This document shows positions 1-12,600 of a stretch of DNA of 64,000 bases, piece after piece (position 1 is the first letter of the stretch; each line of letters opens with the position of its first letter). The notes beneath the pieces were generated by a model. It was not told the DNA's origin. It searched no databases and saw only the letters and a list, made by a program, of their open reading frames with translations. Location: contig OZ231126.1 in the NCBI GenBank assembly GCA_965153355.1, positions 43,090,001 through 43,154,000 on the forward strand. Direction: 5' to 3'. Position numbers and translations under genes: made by a program. The DNA is from Flaccisagitta enflata (taxonomy: Eukaryota > Chaetognatha > Sagittoidea > Aphragmophora).

Positions 1-22
1 CTCTCTCTCTTTTTCTCTCTCA

Positions 23-95
<73 letters not shown>
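1..95. repeat. (CT)n microsatellite at window edge
   Basis: CT dinucleotides with a few CTTT variants; continues beyond the window. Confidence 0.97.
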
Positions 96-97
<2 letters not shown>

Positions 98-258
98 CTC
101 TCTTTTTTCAGTTTCGGACTGCCGATCCAAAAGTGTGTCCCAACTCCACCCGCTTTTTCGGTCGAGTGCTCCCTACGCAAGTGTTGATTAGTCCGTCTGT
201 CGGCTGTTACGTCAAACCCGACTTTTTCATCATTAGTGTGCAAACACCTCTAGATTAA

Positions 259-306
259 AACAAGGCCGGCTACACGTCGCGTGCGGGTAGGCAGGGGCAG
301 TAATAA
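259..306 (+). mobile_element. Family A 5' end, interrupted by family B
   Basis: AACAAGGCCGGCTACACGTC and GCGTGCGGGTAGGCAGGGGC are the family A head. The family B head begins within 10 bp and no matching A 3' end is seen downstream. Confidence 0.65.
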
Positions 307-309
307 ACA

Positions 310-960
310 GTCGCCCAAGGGCAATATGTGGTCAGCGGTACCCGTTGCCCTGCTTTGCATGACTATGAATTTGAGCGAGGGGAAGTCCTGTAGAACACAA
401 GGGGACTTTCATACATTCTTCCTAGGATAGTTGATGAGGCACTGAAGAGGGCTGGTTGACGGCGTTTGATATCCTGAATGCTGGGCTGATCTGAAGGCTG
501 AGAGGGCTGATTTCAAGCCTGAGTTGGTAGATTTGAGGTCTGAGGGGGCATATCAAAGGCCTGAGAGGGCAGATTTGAGGCCTGAGAGGACAAATTTGGA
601 GTCTGAAATGGCAGATTTGTGGCCTGAGAGGCCTGATTTGAGGCCTGAGAGGCTTGAGAGGGCAGATTAGAGGATGATCTGAGGCCTGAGAGGGCAGAGT
701 TGATGCCTAGAGGGCTGATTTGAAGCCTGACAGGATTGATTTGAAGCTTTATAGGGCTTTTTTGAGGCCAAAGAGGGTGAATTATAGGTCTGTGAGGAAG
801 ATTTAAGGCCAGAGAAGCCAGGTTTGAGGCTTCAGAGGACAGATTTGAGGCCTGAGAGGTTAGATTTTGGGCTTGAAAGACCTGATTTGAGGCCAATGGG
901 GGGGGGAAGGAACGAAGGAACGAACAAACGAATGAACAAACAAATGGAAAAATGGATAAA
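310..960 (+). mobile_element. Family B foldback element, right end lost
   Basis: The head GTCGCCCAAGGGCAATATGT, GGTCAGCGGTACCCGTTGCC and the TCCTGTAGAACACA block are followed by about 20-bp tandem units (CTGAGAGGGCAGATTTGAGG type, about 487-890), then a run of nine G and a GAAC-type tetramer tract. The usual right arm (GTTCTACAGG ... GCTGCCC) is missing. Confidence 0.65.
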
Positions 961-1620
961 TGTAGAGTCTGAAACATGTCAAACCAGATGGATTTTAGCG
1001 GTCTGTTTCTATGGGTTAACTATGGTCTTTTTCCTCGTTCTTAGGCTCAAAAGACGTAGAATTCTTTTTTTAATAATTACACAACACTAAAGCTGATATA
1101 AAGACGATTTGGACAATGTCAATTTTAAACAAACAAGTGTTATTAAAAGTTTATTTAACAAGCCATGAAATTTGGGGGAATCGTGGACTCAAGATGCGCA
1201 AAAAGGATGGGGGTTATGTTTGTTTATACATCATTGCGACCAAAGAAATGTAAACAATACTTTTTATGGCTATGAAACAATCAATAATTGCCAGTAGCAC
1301 GATATTCTATACTTTTTTTTTGGTGAAAATTCTTGCAGAAATATACCACGAAAAAACGAAGTTTTCTAAGGACCGTTGTGCCCAAGTTCTTAGGAGGCGG
1401 GGATTTGCCCAAAGTCAGCCTTATGCACCGTGATTTGAGGTTTTCAAATCTATTTTCAGATCTTTCATAGCGTAACGCGCGGCAACGCGGCATGTTATTA
1501 AGTGGGAGGTGGTAGAGGAGCTAGAATGATGATAAAAGAAATCACACCGCAATGGCGCAATAGCATTAGAACCGTAGCTTTAGACGCAAAATAAAAGTAT
1601 TAAACTACATTCGTGTCTCA
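961..1620. other. No gene or repeat family recognised
   Basis: AT-rich sequence with only short open frames on either strand and no splice-site-bounded coding stretch that I can support. Confidence 0.5.
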
Positions 1621-1624
1621 ACCT

Positions 1625-1775
1625 TATCAGTTGCAGACACGCAACTCTACAAGAGACTTTGTCCGTCCATCTGTTGGTCTGTTTGTTGATCCTTTGGTCC
1701 GTGGTGATCGAGTCAAAAAGTGGAAAAATGACCGTTTTGGATACTTTTTGTGTATGTTTGTGTGACCCCGCGTGC
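1625..1775 (-). mobile_element. Family A (A2 subfamily) 3' part
   Basis: On the minus strand it ends GAGTTGCGTGTCTGCAACTG, the A2 3' hairpin, preceded by a (GGAC)n-like tract and a CAAAAAGTATCCAAAAC segment also seen at 62300. The 5' end is not recognisable. Confidence 0.55.
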
Positions 1776-2023
1776 GTAGTAGTGGTCCATTACTGGAACA
1801 AGCTTCTCTCACTCGGGCATTTAATGCCTTCCGTAACTGCACCACAGATTTTTTCGTGTTGCGTAAAAAAGAATTATTTTACATAGTAGAAATCTAAGCA
1901 TGGGTAGGGGCACGAGTACATCCCTCCATCTGTCTCTCCGTCTTTCGAAGATCGTCAGTAGCGACGTTGCCATTGAAGAACTGCTTGGTCAAGAAGTCAA
2001 TATGAGTTGTGCTCAACTTAAAG

Positions 2024-2258
2024 AACAAGTGACGCGGGTCACAATATCGTTGCGGACGGGTGGGCAGGGGCAACCAACCCCCATCCACACCCAACGCCCC
2101 TCTCAACACCCCTTTCAACACAGACACATACACAAAAAACTACTAAAACACTCGTTTTCCCACTTTTTGACTCATACTCACCAATGGACCGACGGACCAA
2201 CGGACTGACGGACAAACGGACAAAGCCTCTTATAGAGCTGCGTGTCCGCAACTAAAAC
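2024..2258 (+). mobile_element. Family A (A2 subfamily) element
   Basis: AACAAGTGACGCGGGTCACA then GTTGCGGACGGGTGGGCAGG at the 5' side; a (GACGGACCAACGG) tract and GCTGCGTGTCCGCAACTAAA at the 3' side. The closest relative in the window is at 62205-62431, alignable throughout, including a Pro/His-rich-looking CCCCATCCACACCC segment. Confidence 0.75.
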
Positions 2259-2822
2259 AGAATCCTGCGAATTAGAAGAGGTCGCAGAACCGGTGCGTAA
2301 AAAGTCTGAACAGTGCATAAAAAGACTGAACAGTGCACGCGCGGGGGCTCTCACACACACATACACGCACACGCGCACACACACACCATATGACAGTATA
2401 AAGATGTATAAAACTGAATGATTTTGTAAAAATAATTATTGAAATATGTTAAGATAGATGTTTTTTGCATGATTTGCACTTAACAACAAAAAAATTACCT
2501 AATAAAGATAAAATTAAAGAAGAAATTTTACTGCATATTACTAAGAATTTCAGTTTTGGTTAGTGAACAAGGGCCCGTTGAAATTATAATTTGCATAGAA
2601 AATGGAAAAATGAAAAAACAAAAAACATAGTTCTCCTTGAAAATCATTTACAGAGAGAACTATGTTTTTGAAAATGCAAAATTTCCCTTCATTAGAGAGT
2701 AATATAATTTCAACCGCAGGCAAGAATAAAAAAATGTAAACAAGATCTTACCAAAGACCCTGATTTTCTTGTCTATTTTTATGTAAATTGCATAGTTAGA
2801 ATTACTTTTGAGGTCAGAATAT

Positions 2823-2947
2823 GAAAACAAGGCCAAGTAGGCCAATAAGGTGCGACGTGTTGATCGTCGAACGAATGTGTTACAGACAGACTAACACACC
2901 GACCGACGGACAGAGCCAGTTATAGAGGTGCTTTGTCGCACCTAAAA
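2823..2947 (+). mobile_element. Family A (A3 subfamily) element, complete 125 bp
   Basis: It starts AAAACAAGGCCAAGTAGGCC with subterminal GGTGCGAC and ends GGTGCTTTGTCGCACCTAAA. A (GACC/GACGG) tract precedes the hairpin. The close relative at 12881-13004 aligns end to end. Confidence 0.75.
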
Positions 2948-3394
<447 letters not shown>

Positions 3395-3435
3395 ATCAAG
3401 GTGACAACGAGTATCGCAATGCAATGCAATTCTTG

Positions 3436-4263
3436 TACCCGGACCAATCACTTTGCAGTGAGAGCAAGGTAGAGGCCCAAAAGGGCCAATGTTCTGTAGA
3501 TGCAAGCAGTCAAAGAGCCATCAATTTTTGAGAAATTTTTTTTTATTTGAAGGAAAAGTTTGACTCAGCCAAACTAAGTTTGTTTCCTGAATATGAGGGT
3601 GTATAAAGTTGAGCATTCCGGCCCCCAGCAGGGGGAAATAAAATCAAAGGGTTTGGAGTTGGGGAAGAAAATCAAAGGGTGGATAAGAAGAAAAAACACA
3701 TTTTTTGAAGATTTTACACTTTTGATGGTTACAAATGATAGTATTTGACTACTACAACGCTATTTTACACTATTCTGACCATATTTATATTATATTTATA
3801 CTCTATGGGGTAGAAAATCAAACAATCTTTTTAGCCGGCGGGGAAGGAAATAAAAGACCAGGGGGGAAAGAAATCAAAGGCCGCTCAACTTGCTGAAAAA
3901 AGAATTGCATTTTCTCTTGCTGAGCTAGATGCTAATCCCAAAGTTATTGTGCAAATGAAATGAATTATTTCATTGGCCATTAGGCTTATAATCATCTTCA
4001 ATATTTTTGAAATGTTGGAATATGATTTTATTACATAAATATTCACTTTTATAACTATATCAAACATAATTGAGCAAATAGCAAGGCTGGCAGAAAAATA
4101 TTGAGATATAGCTATTTTCAGGGTCAATTAAGCATGGAAAAAAATTAGCTAGATAGTTGATTATTGGTCTCGATAGTCTTCTCATATCAAGTACTGACCA
4201 ATTCCAAAAAAAAATCCGGATGAATTCAATTATGAAAATTAGGCTTTTACCCCTCTAATAAAT
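3436..4263. other. AT-rich stretch, no gene recognised
   Basis: Contains scattered GGGGGAAATAAAATCAAAGG-like repeats (about 3625-3880: four variants of GGGGAAGAAAATCAAAGG) but no supportable coding region. Confidence 0.5.
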
Positions 4264-4318
4264 GAAAGTCCTCCTCTGTTATACAGGACTTCGTTCCCTT
4301 CAGGGTCGCTGCCCAAAA
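4264..4318 (+). mobile_element. Family B right-end fragment
   Basis: GTTATACAGGACTTCGTTCC then CTTCAGGGTCGCTGCCCAAA is a degenerate family B right arm; the rest of the element is absent. Confidence 0.6.
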
Positions 4319-4427
4319 AAGGCTAACTAAGCATTTGGGCAGGAGCGGTAATGCAAAAACAGCCCATACACGCCAAAAAGCAGTGTTACCGACCTTCCGA
4401 CCGATGGATATAGTGCAGCACATAATC

Positions 4428-4535
4428 TGAGATGAGATTAAAACCTGGGGGTTGCTCGGGTATGCTCGGTTATGCTCAGGTATGCTTGGGGTCGTCTTGG
4501 GTTTCGCTCGGGTTTTGCTCGGGTTTTAATCTCGC
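4428..4535. repeat. GGGTATGCTC minisatellite framed by an inverted repeat
   Basis: GAGATTAAAACC at the left is mirrored by GGGTTTTAATCTC at the right. Between them are several TATGCTCGGT/TTTGCTCGGG units of about 10-11 bp. Confidence 0.6.
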
Positions 4536-4744
4536 GATTTCTATTACAGATTACGTGCGCGACTAAAAATTTGTTTCTCTCTCCTGTCCATCCCTATGTA
4601 GTTTCACAATATAGTTTGATGATCACCGATCGCACTCAATCAAACAAACATTTTACGGAAATTGCATGTAAAATACTGAACTGATTATTCCCTATCCAAG
4701 GTTTTTCACCCCATTCGCTCCATTCGCTCCATTTTATCTCTTTT

Positions 4745-5312
4745 TTGGGCAGCGGCCCGAAAGGACCGATGTCCTGTAGGACACAGGGGTGAATTTCCTT
4801 ATGTCCGTCCATCTGTATGTCCGTCCGTCTGTACATCCCCCCCCTCAAAGCTTCTCAATTCTTAAATTTCCAATGAATAACATGGGAAAATGACTAAATA
4901 CAAACTTCCCGTTGAATAACATGGAAAGTGACAACTTGCAAACTTCCCATTGAATAAATGGAAAATTTACAAACAACAGAAAAATGCACATTTTCCATCG
5001 AATAAAAAATGCAAAATAGCAATTGGATAACATTGACAAAATTGACAAAATTGACAAAAAAATGAAATTCTCATCAGATAACATAGAAATTTGACAATAA
5101 ATTATAGAAAATGCACAACTCCCCTTGAATATCATGGAAAATTGCCCCAAAGGCCTGAAATATGCCTTCTCAGGACGTGAGGAAATTCACCCCTGTGTCC
5201 TACAGGACATCGGCCTTTTGGGGCCGCTGCCCTGCTCTCACTCCACCTCTTCAGCTGATCACTCCAAGCAGGGCATTGGGTACCGCTGACCATGTGCAAT
5301 CCTTGGATGACT
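4745..5312 (-). mobile_element. Family B foldback element
   Basis: The plus strand begins TTGGGCAGCGGCCCGAAAGG with TGTCCTGTAGGACACAGGGG, followed by a CCGTCC tract and C-run. It ends with the mirrored CCCTGTGTCCTACAGGACAT and GGGGCCGCTGCCCTGCT, then the long-side head read backwards (GGTACCGCTGACCA). The core is a tandem array of about 25-30 bp around TTCCCATTGAATAACATGGA, unlike the GAGAGGGCAGATTT core of other copies but shared with 29399. Confidence 0.75.
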
Positions 5313-5820
5313 TGTTCACCTTTTTTCATTTCTCCACCCCAATTTCTCCATATCTTGTGCGGCTTATCTTTTTCATCCTTCCTTTTCCCTGACGGCTCCT
5401 CCCACTTCGAATTTTTCTTCGACTTTCTTTTTCTTCATAGATATTCTTTTCTTTCCTCTTTGTTTTTTGTTCTACTCGTTCTAAATCTTCTTACTCCTTT
5501 ACTTACTTTTTTTGTGATTTTTTTCTTTCTTTTTCTCTCTTTTTCACCTTCGGTTCCATCTTTAACTTCACATCTTCCTCTTTTACCTTCCTCTTCTTCC
5601 TTCCTCTTCCTCTTCTTCCTTCCTCCTTCCACCTACCTTCCACCTTCTTGCTTCCTCTTTCTCTCTCTCTTTCTTTTTCTCCTTCTCCTTCTTCCTTCCT
5701 CCTTCTTCCTTCCTCCTCCTTGCTTCCTCCTTAGTCCTTCCTCTTCCTCCTCCTCCTTCCTCATTTCTCCTTCTTCTTCCTCTTGCTTTAAACCCAATGG
5801 CCTCGACTTAGTTTTCCATC
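5313..5820. repeat. Pyrimidine-rich low-complexity tract
   Basis: Irregular CTTCCTCCTTC-type sequence; open frames here are Leu/Ser/Phe-rich translations of it. Confidence 0.85.
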
Positions 5821-6497
5821 TCATAAAAGCCATATCTTAGGTGCAATGGGCTCAAGTTTTTCCTCCAGAGCCAAATCCAGTCTCTCCCTCTCCTTTCTCC
5901 TTGCTTGCTTGCTGGCTGGCTTGCTTGCTGGCTCCCAGTTTTCCCACCTAAACTCAGTTAAGAGGTCAAAAGCATTTTTTATCTTTTCCCATTTTGCATT
6001 CCCGCGAATATATAACAAAACGCGCCTCTTTTTAAAGCCAGCCCTCCGTTCTTTCATTTCCGACCTTATCGTGCTTTGTTTTTTCTCCTTTCATTCTTTT
6101 CTCTTTTTTTTCTCGTTTTTTTTTCTGTGTTTTGTTGAATGGGGAGCAGTTGGATTTTTGGTTAAGGCAGGGTTGTAGACGGGCGGACGCCGTTCAGCAT
6201 AGTCAACGCCAATACTGATGATCCATAATTAATTAATTATACACTTTGCAAAATTGATTCGTGGGAATTGTAAGTTCTTTGTTCTTATTTCTTTTTTAGT
6301 TTCTTTTCTTTTTAAATTTCTGCTCTGCGTATGCCCATGCCATGAAAAGTGCTGTAGATTTTCGACAAATAGAATTTGCGGTATTTTACCAACATTTTAT
6401 TTTCCTCTTCTTTGTTGCTGCTACGTTGTTGTAGCACGAGGGTGGTTATTTTGACCTTAAATGCTCACGTGTACCTAAAAGGCTAATCTGTTGGCCT
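5821..6497. other. No gene recognised
   Basis: T-rich sequence with a short GCTTGCTTGCTGGCTGGCTT tract; no coding stretch supported. Confidence 0.5.
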
Positions 6498-6498
6498 T

Positions 6499-6557
6499 CT
6501 GTTTCTGTTTCTGTTTCTGTTTCTGTTTCTGTTTCTGTTTCTGTTTCTGTTTCTGTG
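6499..6557. repeat. (TTTCTG)n hexanucleotide array
   Basis: About ten perfect hexamers. Confidence 0.95.
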
Positions 6558-7507
6558 TTACATGAAGTCTATTGAAACTTGCAGAAAATTTGATATAAGG
6601 AAACTGTACATTTGTAACTGGCTTTGAAATACGTAAAGTATATGATGACAAAAAATGATTTGGTAATCATATAACTCCATCGAGTGTTGTCCTACTGATT
6701 TGGTTATCAATGTCACAACGAACATGGAAATGGGGAAGTGAAAGCGGAAGTCACTCTATTTCAACATCGTTACTGTTATCATCATTTCCATTATATTAGA
6801 TTGTCTTTGCAGTGGAAAATTCACGATTATTCACGATTCCTTCAAAACGAAAAAAAAAAAAACGAAAAAAAACGCCCCCCCCCCCCCCCCCAAGAAAAGT
6901 GATCAGTTGTTCTTTCTTTTCTTGCGATGACGTCCAACTGGCGGTCGAACGAAACTGATTAGTGATAACTGCTCGTCAACCAAAGGGTGACAACTAACGG
7001 GAGAGTGAGAGAAAGAGGTAAAGGGGGTGTAAGGGTTGAAGGGACGAATCGGGTGAGTAGTTGATGGGAAGAAGGAGTGATAGAGATGAAGGGGTGAAGG
7101 AGTCAAGATATGGGTGAAGGTTTCGGAACGGTGAGGGGGATCAAGTTAGTGTTGAGGTTAAAAGATACACCTTAGTGAAATTAATTTACAGAATTGAACG
7201 GCGAAGCAGGGATAAGGTCTTAGGAATTGGTCGCCCTAGGGAGGGTAGAGAAGTTACGGGTCAATGAATGGCAATGACACGACTGACACGTTGTCCAATG
7301 TTCATGACAACTGATGGAAACAAAATTGAGGTGTAAGTCAAATGGAAACGGATCAACGTGATGAACGAGTTCTACGCATTTTTGTGGAGTCAGAACAACG
7401 ACCGACTGCGGCGATGCGCGATGACACTGGCTGAGATGCACACGTGGGAGATTTGAAAACAAGGATACATGGCTAACATGGCCGCAATTGGCATAAGCAG
7501 AGGAATC
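6558..7507. other. No gene recognised
   Basis: Mixed sequence with a 16-C run near 6876-6891. Short frames only. Confidence 0.5.
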
Positions 7508-7664
7508 AAACAGGGCCGGATACACGGCAATCCAGTCGCGAACAGTTGGGCAGGAGCAGGAATGCAAAAAACGCTCGGAATTTGGACGGATGGACGGACG
7601 GATGGACCGACCTACCGACCGACCAACACTGTAAGGTGTAGAGTCGCGCGTCCGCGACTAGAAA
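7508..7664 (+). mobile_element. Family A element, complete
   Basis: Begins ACAGGGCCGGATACACGGCA with AGTCGCGAAC, continues TTGGGCAGGAGCAG, (GGAC/GACC)n, and ends AGTCGCGCGTCCGCGACTAG. Confidence 0.85.
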
Positions 7665-7784
7665 CGAGGCTGGTCATCGACTAGTCTACTGTCTAGTAGG
7701 ACCTGAAGGAAAGTTGGGGACGAAGCTGTATACAATGTTCATTTTTTTTGCATTAAGAAAATGCTTCCAAAAAGCTCAGCATGA

Positions 7785-7853
7785 CGGAAAGACCGACCAA
7801 CAGACCGACAGATCAAGTTATAGTGTCACGTGAGTCGTGCACGCAACTAAAAG
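7785..7853 (+). mobile_element. Family A 3' end, diverged
   Basis: GACCGACCAACAGACCGACA then GTCGTGCACGCAACTAAAAG. Confidence 0.55.
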
Positions 7854-8030
7854 GGGCAAGGAGAAGACAGAGAGGTAGCAAAGATGAGTTAGTCAGCTTT
7901 CAACTGCGAGGATGAAATGACTGGATTTCAACTTCGTGATGACAAGTTGATGGCCGTTTGTCATCCGCTCTTTCCATGCCATTCATAATCAACGAGAACC
8001 AAGTTCAGTAATTGTGCCGTTTCACTCTCA

Positions 8031-8236
8031 CGCTTTTTTTTTCTTTTTATCTTTTTCTTCTTACTTGTTTTATATTTTTATCCCATTCCTACACGTGCGA
8101 GCTTCCCCCATATGTGTGTTCTTCTGCTTTTTGTGCTTCTGTTTCTGCTTCTTCTTGAACTTCTTCATCTTCTTCTACGTCAACTTGTTTTTCCTTTTTC
8201 TTTTCTTTTTTCCTTGTTAAATTTTTTTCTCCTTCT

Positions 8237-8283
<47 letters not shown>

Positions 8284-8411
8284 TTCTTCTTCTTCTTCTT
8301 CTTCTTCTTCTTCTTCTTCCTCTTCCTCGTCTTCTTCTTCTTCTTCATCATCTTCTTCTTCATCTTCTTCTTCATCTTTTTCTTTTTCTTTTTCTTCATC
8401 TTTTTCTTGTT

Positions 8412-8492
<81 letters not shown>

Positions 8493-9118
8493 CTTCTTCT
8501 TCTTCTTCTTCTTCTTCTTCTTCTTCTTCTTCTTCTTCTTCTTCTTCTTCTTCTTCTTCTTCTTCTTCTTCTTCTTCTTCTTCTTCTTCTTCTTCTTTTT
8601 CCTTTTCTTCTTCTTCTTCTTCTTCTTCTTCTTCTTCTTCATCATCTTCTTCTTCATCTTCTTCTTCATCTTTTTCTTTTTCTTTTTCTTTTTCTTTATC
8701 TTTTTCTTGTTATTGTTGTTGTTGTTGTTGTTGTTCTTCTTCTTCTTCTTCTTCTTCTTCTTCTTCTTCTTCTTCTTCTTCTTCTTCTTCTTCTTCTTCT
8801 TCTTCTTCTTCTTTTTCTTTTTCCTTTTCTTATTCTTCTTCTTCTTCTTCTTCATCTTCTTCTTCATCTTCTTCTTCATCTTCTTCTTTTTCGTTTCCTT
8901 TAACTTTTTCTTGTTATTGTTGTTGTTGTTCTTCTTCTTCTTCTTTTTCTTTTTCTTTTTCTTTTTCTTTTTCTTTTTCTTTTTCTTTTTCTTTTTCTAT
9001 TTCTTCGTCTTCTTCTTTTTCTTCTTCTTCTTCTCCTTTTTCTTCTTGTTATCTTTTCCTTCTTCTTCTTCCGCTTCTTCTAATTTTTCTTTCTCTTTCT
9101 CTTTTTCTCTTTCTTTTT

Positions 9119-9150
<32 letters not shown>

Positions 9151-9467
9151 TTTCTTTTTCTTTTTCTTTTTCTTTTTCTTTTTCTTTTACTTTTTCTTTT
9201 TCTTTTTCTTCTTCTTCTTTTTCCCTTCCTTCTTAATCTTCTTCTATTTCTTCTTCTTCTTCTTGTTCTTCTTCTTCTTCTTCTTCTTCTTCTTCTTCTT
9301 CTTCTTCTTCTTTTTCTTCTTCTTCTTCTTCTTCTTCTTCTTCTTCTTCTTCTTCTTCTTCTTCTTCTTTTTCTTCTTCTTCTTCTTCTTCTTCTTCTTC
9401 TTCTTCTTCTTCATCTTCTAATTTTTCTTTTTCTTTTTCTTCTCCTATTTTTTCTCTCTTTTTTTCT

Positions 9468-9499
<32 letters not shown>

Positions 9500-9609
9500 T
9501 TTCTCTTTCTTTTTCTACTTCTTCTTTTATTTTAGTTCTTTTCTCTTTCTTCTTAATCTTCCTCTATTTCTTTTTCTTCTTGTTATTCTTCTCCTTCTTC
9601 TTCTAATTC
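8031..9609. repeat. 1.5-kb mosaic of CTT, GTT and CTTTTT arrays
   Basis: Alternating blocks: (CTT)n with CATCATCTT variants, (TTG)n at about 8409-8491 and 8711-8734, (CTT)n at 8491-8600, and (TTTTTC)n hexamers at 8940-9000 and 9130-9210. One superunit (GTT block, CTT block, CATCTT block, TTTTTC block) recurs at 8409, 8711 and 8914. All long frames here are homopolymeric translations. Confidence 0.95.
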
Positions 9610-9791
9610 TTTGTCGCGTGCACGAGACTCTACACCCCGCTTTGTCCGTCGGTAGGTCGGTTGGTCACACTTTAATTTTTTATGACTTTTATTTTTGGAC
9701 CTCACTGCTCCTGCCCAAATGGTCAAGTGACCTCAAATATGGCCCCTGCCCACCCGCACGCGACTTCGATAGCCGTGTATCCGGCCTTGTT
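9610..9791 (-). mobile_element. Family A element, complete, inside pyrimidine array
   Basis: The reverse complement begins AACAAGGCCGGATACACGGC with AGTCGCGTGCGGGTGGGCAG, a second GGGCAGGAGCAG copy, GACC tracts, and ends AGTCTCGTGCACGCGACAAA. Both flanks are CTT/TTTTTC arrays, so it inserted into the array or the array grew around it. Confidence 0.85.
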
Positions 9792-10254
9792 CTTTTTCTT
9801 TTTCTTCTTCTATTTTTTCTTTTTCTTTTTCTTTCTCTTTTTCTTCTCTATCATCATCTACCATCATCAACGTTGTTCCTCTTTATTCCCGCTTCTTTTA
9901 CTCCCTTACTTTTCCCGACGGCGTACAAAGTGAATAGAATTGATTACATAGGAATCTCTCATTTATCATTAATCAATCGAATACCAGATATCGGTGACAG
10001 ATATTGCTAATGAGTTGATAAAGAGATATCAGAGACTTGGAAACAATATGCAAGGATTGATTGACACCAAGTATAAGCAGATGCAAATTCATATTTTTAA
10101 TCTAAACGTTTGAAGTCTTTCTTTCTGTGAGAAGAAACAAGGCCGGATACACGGCAGGACAGTCGCGGACAGTTGGGCAGGAGCAGTAAAGCGAAAACCG
10201 CCTGGAATTAAACAAGCCCAACAGGCCAACAGTCGCGTGCTTGGTTACTGACAA

Positions 10255-10970
10255 CTACACAACTTTATACACTACAACTTCATACTACAACTTCATACTA
10301 AAACTTCATACTACAACCTCATACTACAACTTCCTACTACAACTTCATACTACAACTTCATGCTACAACTTCATACTACAACAACATACTACAACTACAT
10401 ACTACAACTACATATTACATACTTCAACAACATACTACAACTACATACTACAACTACATACTACAACTACATACTACAACTGCATACTACAACTACATAC
10501 CACAACTACATACTACAACTACTTACTACAACTATATACTACAACTACATACTACAACTACATACTATAACTACATAGTACAACTACATAGTACAACTAC
10601 ATACTACAACCAGATACCACAACCACATACCACAACTACATACTACAACTACATACTACAACTACATACTACAACTACATACTACAACTACATACTGCAA
10701 TTACATACAACGACTACATACTACAACTACATACTACAACTACATACTACAACTACATACTACAACTACATACTACAACTACATACTACAACTACATACT
10801 ACAATTACATACAACGACTACATACTACAACTACATACTATGACTACATACTACAACTACATACTACAACTACATACTACAACTACATACTACAACTACA
10901 TACTACAACTACATACTACAACTACAAACTACAACTACATACTACAACTACATACTGCATTCATACTACA
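10255..10970. repeat. 13-bp minisatellite (TACTACAACTACA)
   Basis: About 50 units with point variants; lies inside the large family A element. Confidence 0.95.
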
Positions 10971-11345
10971 TACATACTACATTTATAATACATGCATAAT
11001 ACATGCATACTTCTACATACTACATACTACAACTTAATACTACATAACTTCATACTGCATTACTGCATACTACAACTTCATACTTCATACATACATACAT
11101 TACATACATACATTACTACATACTACGTACTACATACTACATACTACATACTACATACTACATACTACATACTACATACATTACTACATACTACATACCA
11201 CATTCTACTTACTATATACAATACTACATACTACATACTACATACTACATACTACATACTACATACTTCATACATACATACATACATACATACATACATA
11301 CATACATACATACATACATACATACATACACAAATACATACATAC
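10971..11345. repeat. TACTACA and CATA arrays
   Basis: The 13-bp array degenerates into (ACTACAT)n and then perfect (ACAT)n at about 11268-11350. Confidence 0.9.
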
Positions 11346-11355
11346 ATACATTTCA

Positions 11356-11979
11356 TAACGGGTGGTCAAAAAAAAAGTGACCAAGCTAGAATTTTCTCTA
11401 ATAGGTTTTGAATTTTTTTTGTAAGTTAATATTTTAAAAATGAAGTATAGTATGCAAAAAATGATAATTTTTTTTGATTTTTTCAAACAAATAACTATAT
11501 GAATATAAATAAGTAAAATGTTTGCATAGGTCAGTAATAACATAAATATCAGTTAATTTTAAAAAACACATACCTTAACTAGGTCATGTCTGATATAAAC
11601 ACAATTAATTGTAAGTCTCCAAGCTTTGGTTAAAGAGGTTTGAATAGAAAACAAAAAAATGTTTTTAAGAAGTATCTTTTGTTTTGTTGTATGCATGTAT
11701 TTCTAAAATTTTTTATAGATTTTTTCCAAGGTTTTGAGTCATCCATAACTATGAATAGTGAATCTATAAAAAAAATTTAGTTCTTTTTCAAAAAAAATTT
11801 TCAAAAAATCAAAGTAGTCCAAAATTAAATTGAGTTGATTGTAAATAATTCCAAATGTAAAAAAAATATACTAAAATCATAATAATGAAAAAATTTTTCC
11901 TACATCATATCTTTTATAAACTTTTTTTTGTAAAAGATATAAGTAAAAGAAAAAAACACTTTTTTTTGACCACCCGTTA
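11356..11979. mobile_element. Family E Tc1/mariner-type MITE in a CATA array
   Basis: TA|ACGGGTGGTCAAAAAAAA at the left and TTTTTTTTGACCACCCGT|TA at the right, with about 22-bp inverted ends and a duplicated TA. The interior is AT-rich without a transposase. CATA repeats continue on both sides, confirming insertion into the array. Confidence 0.85.
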
Positions 11980-11984
11980 CATAA

Positions 11985-12115
11985 ATACATTACTACATAC
12001 ATACATACATACAACTTCATACTTCATACATACCACATGTTCCACCTTTCATACATACATACATACATGCATTCATACATACATACATACGTACATACTA
12101 TATACTATATAGTAT
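11985..12115. repeat. (ACAT)n array, right half
   Basis: Continuation of the CATA array interrupted by the MITE. Confidence 0.9.
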
Positions 12116-12147
12116 ATACTAAATGCTCCTTTCTATCCTATCTAACA

Positions 12148-12600
12148 TTCCACAACGCAATTTCCACAATATTCCACAATGTACCATTATGTTCCACAGT
12201 GTACCACAATGTGCCACAATGCTCCAAAATGTTCCACAATGTCCCGCAATGTCCCACAATGTTCCACAATGTCCCACAATGTTTTATTAAATATCAATAC
12301 ATCAATACACTCTAAAAATACTAAAAAATACCCAGAAATACGTAAAAATAGCTGTCCAATGTGTTAAACATACCCAAAACACCAAAAAATACCCAGAAAC
12401 ACTAAAAAATACCCAAAAATACCCAGAAATACCCTAAAATACCTTAAAATACTTAAAAATAGCCAAAAATATCTGAAAGTACCCTAAAGTACCTTAAGTA
12501 CCTAGAATAACTTAAGTACCCTAAAGTACCCTAAAGTACCCTAAAGTACCCTGAAATACCCTAGAGTACCTTAAATTACCCTAAATAACCTCAAAAAGTC
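12148..12600. repeat. 10-bp minisatellites (TTCCACAATG then CCCTAAAGTA)
   Basis: TTCCACAATG-type units fill 12148-12282. CCAAAAATAC and CCCTAAAGTA decamers fill about 12310-12590. Confidence 0.9.

Noticed and set aside
310-420. Family B head (GTGGTCAGCGGTACCC) considered as a tRNA-derived Pol III promoter
   Set aside because: The A-box match is partial and no B box (GGTTCGANTCC) follows at the right distance in any copy.
8112-9606. Very long open frames (poly-Leu, poly-Phe, poly-Lys)
   Set aside because: Direct translations of CTT/TTG/TTTTTC arrays without gene signals.
12470-12590. CCCTAAAGTA decamers considered as interstitial telomere repeats
   Set aside because: They contain CCCTAAA, but the 10-bp unit and its variants continue smoothly from neighbouring non-telomeric decamers.
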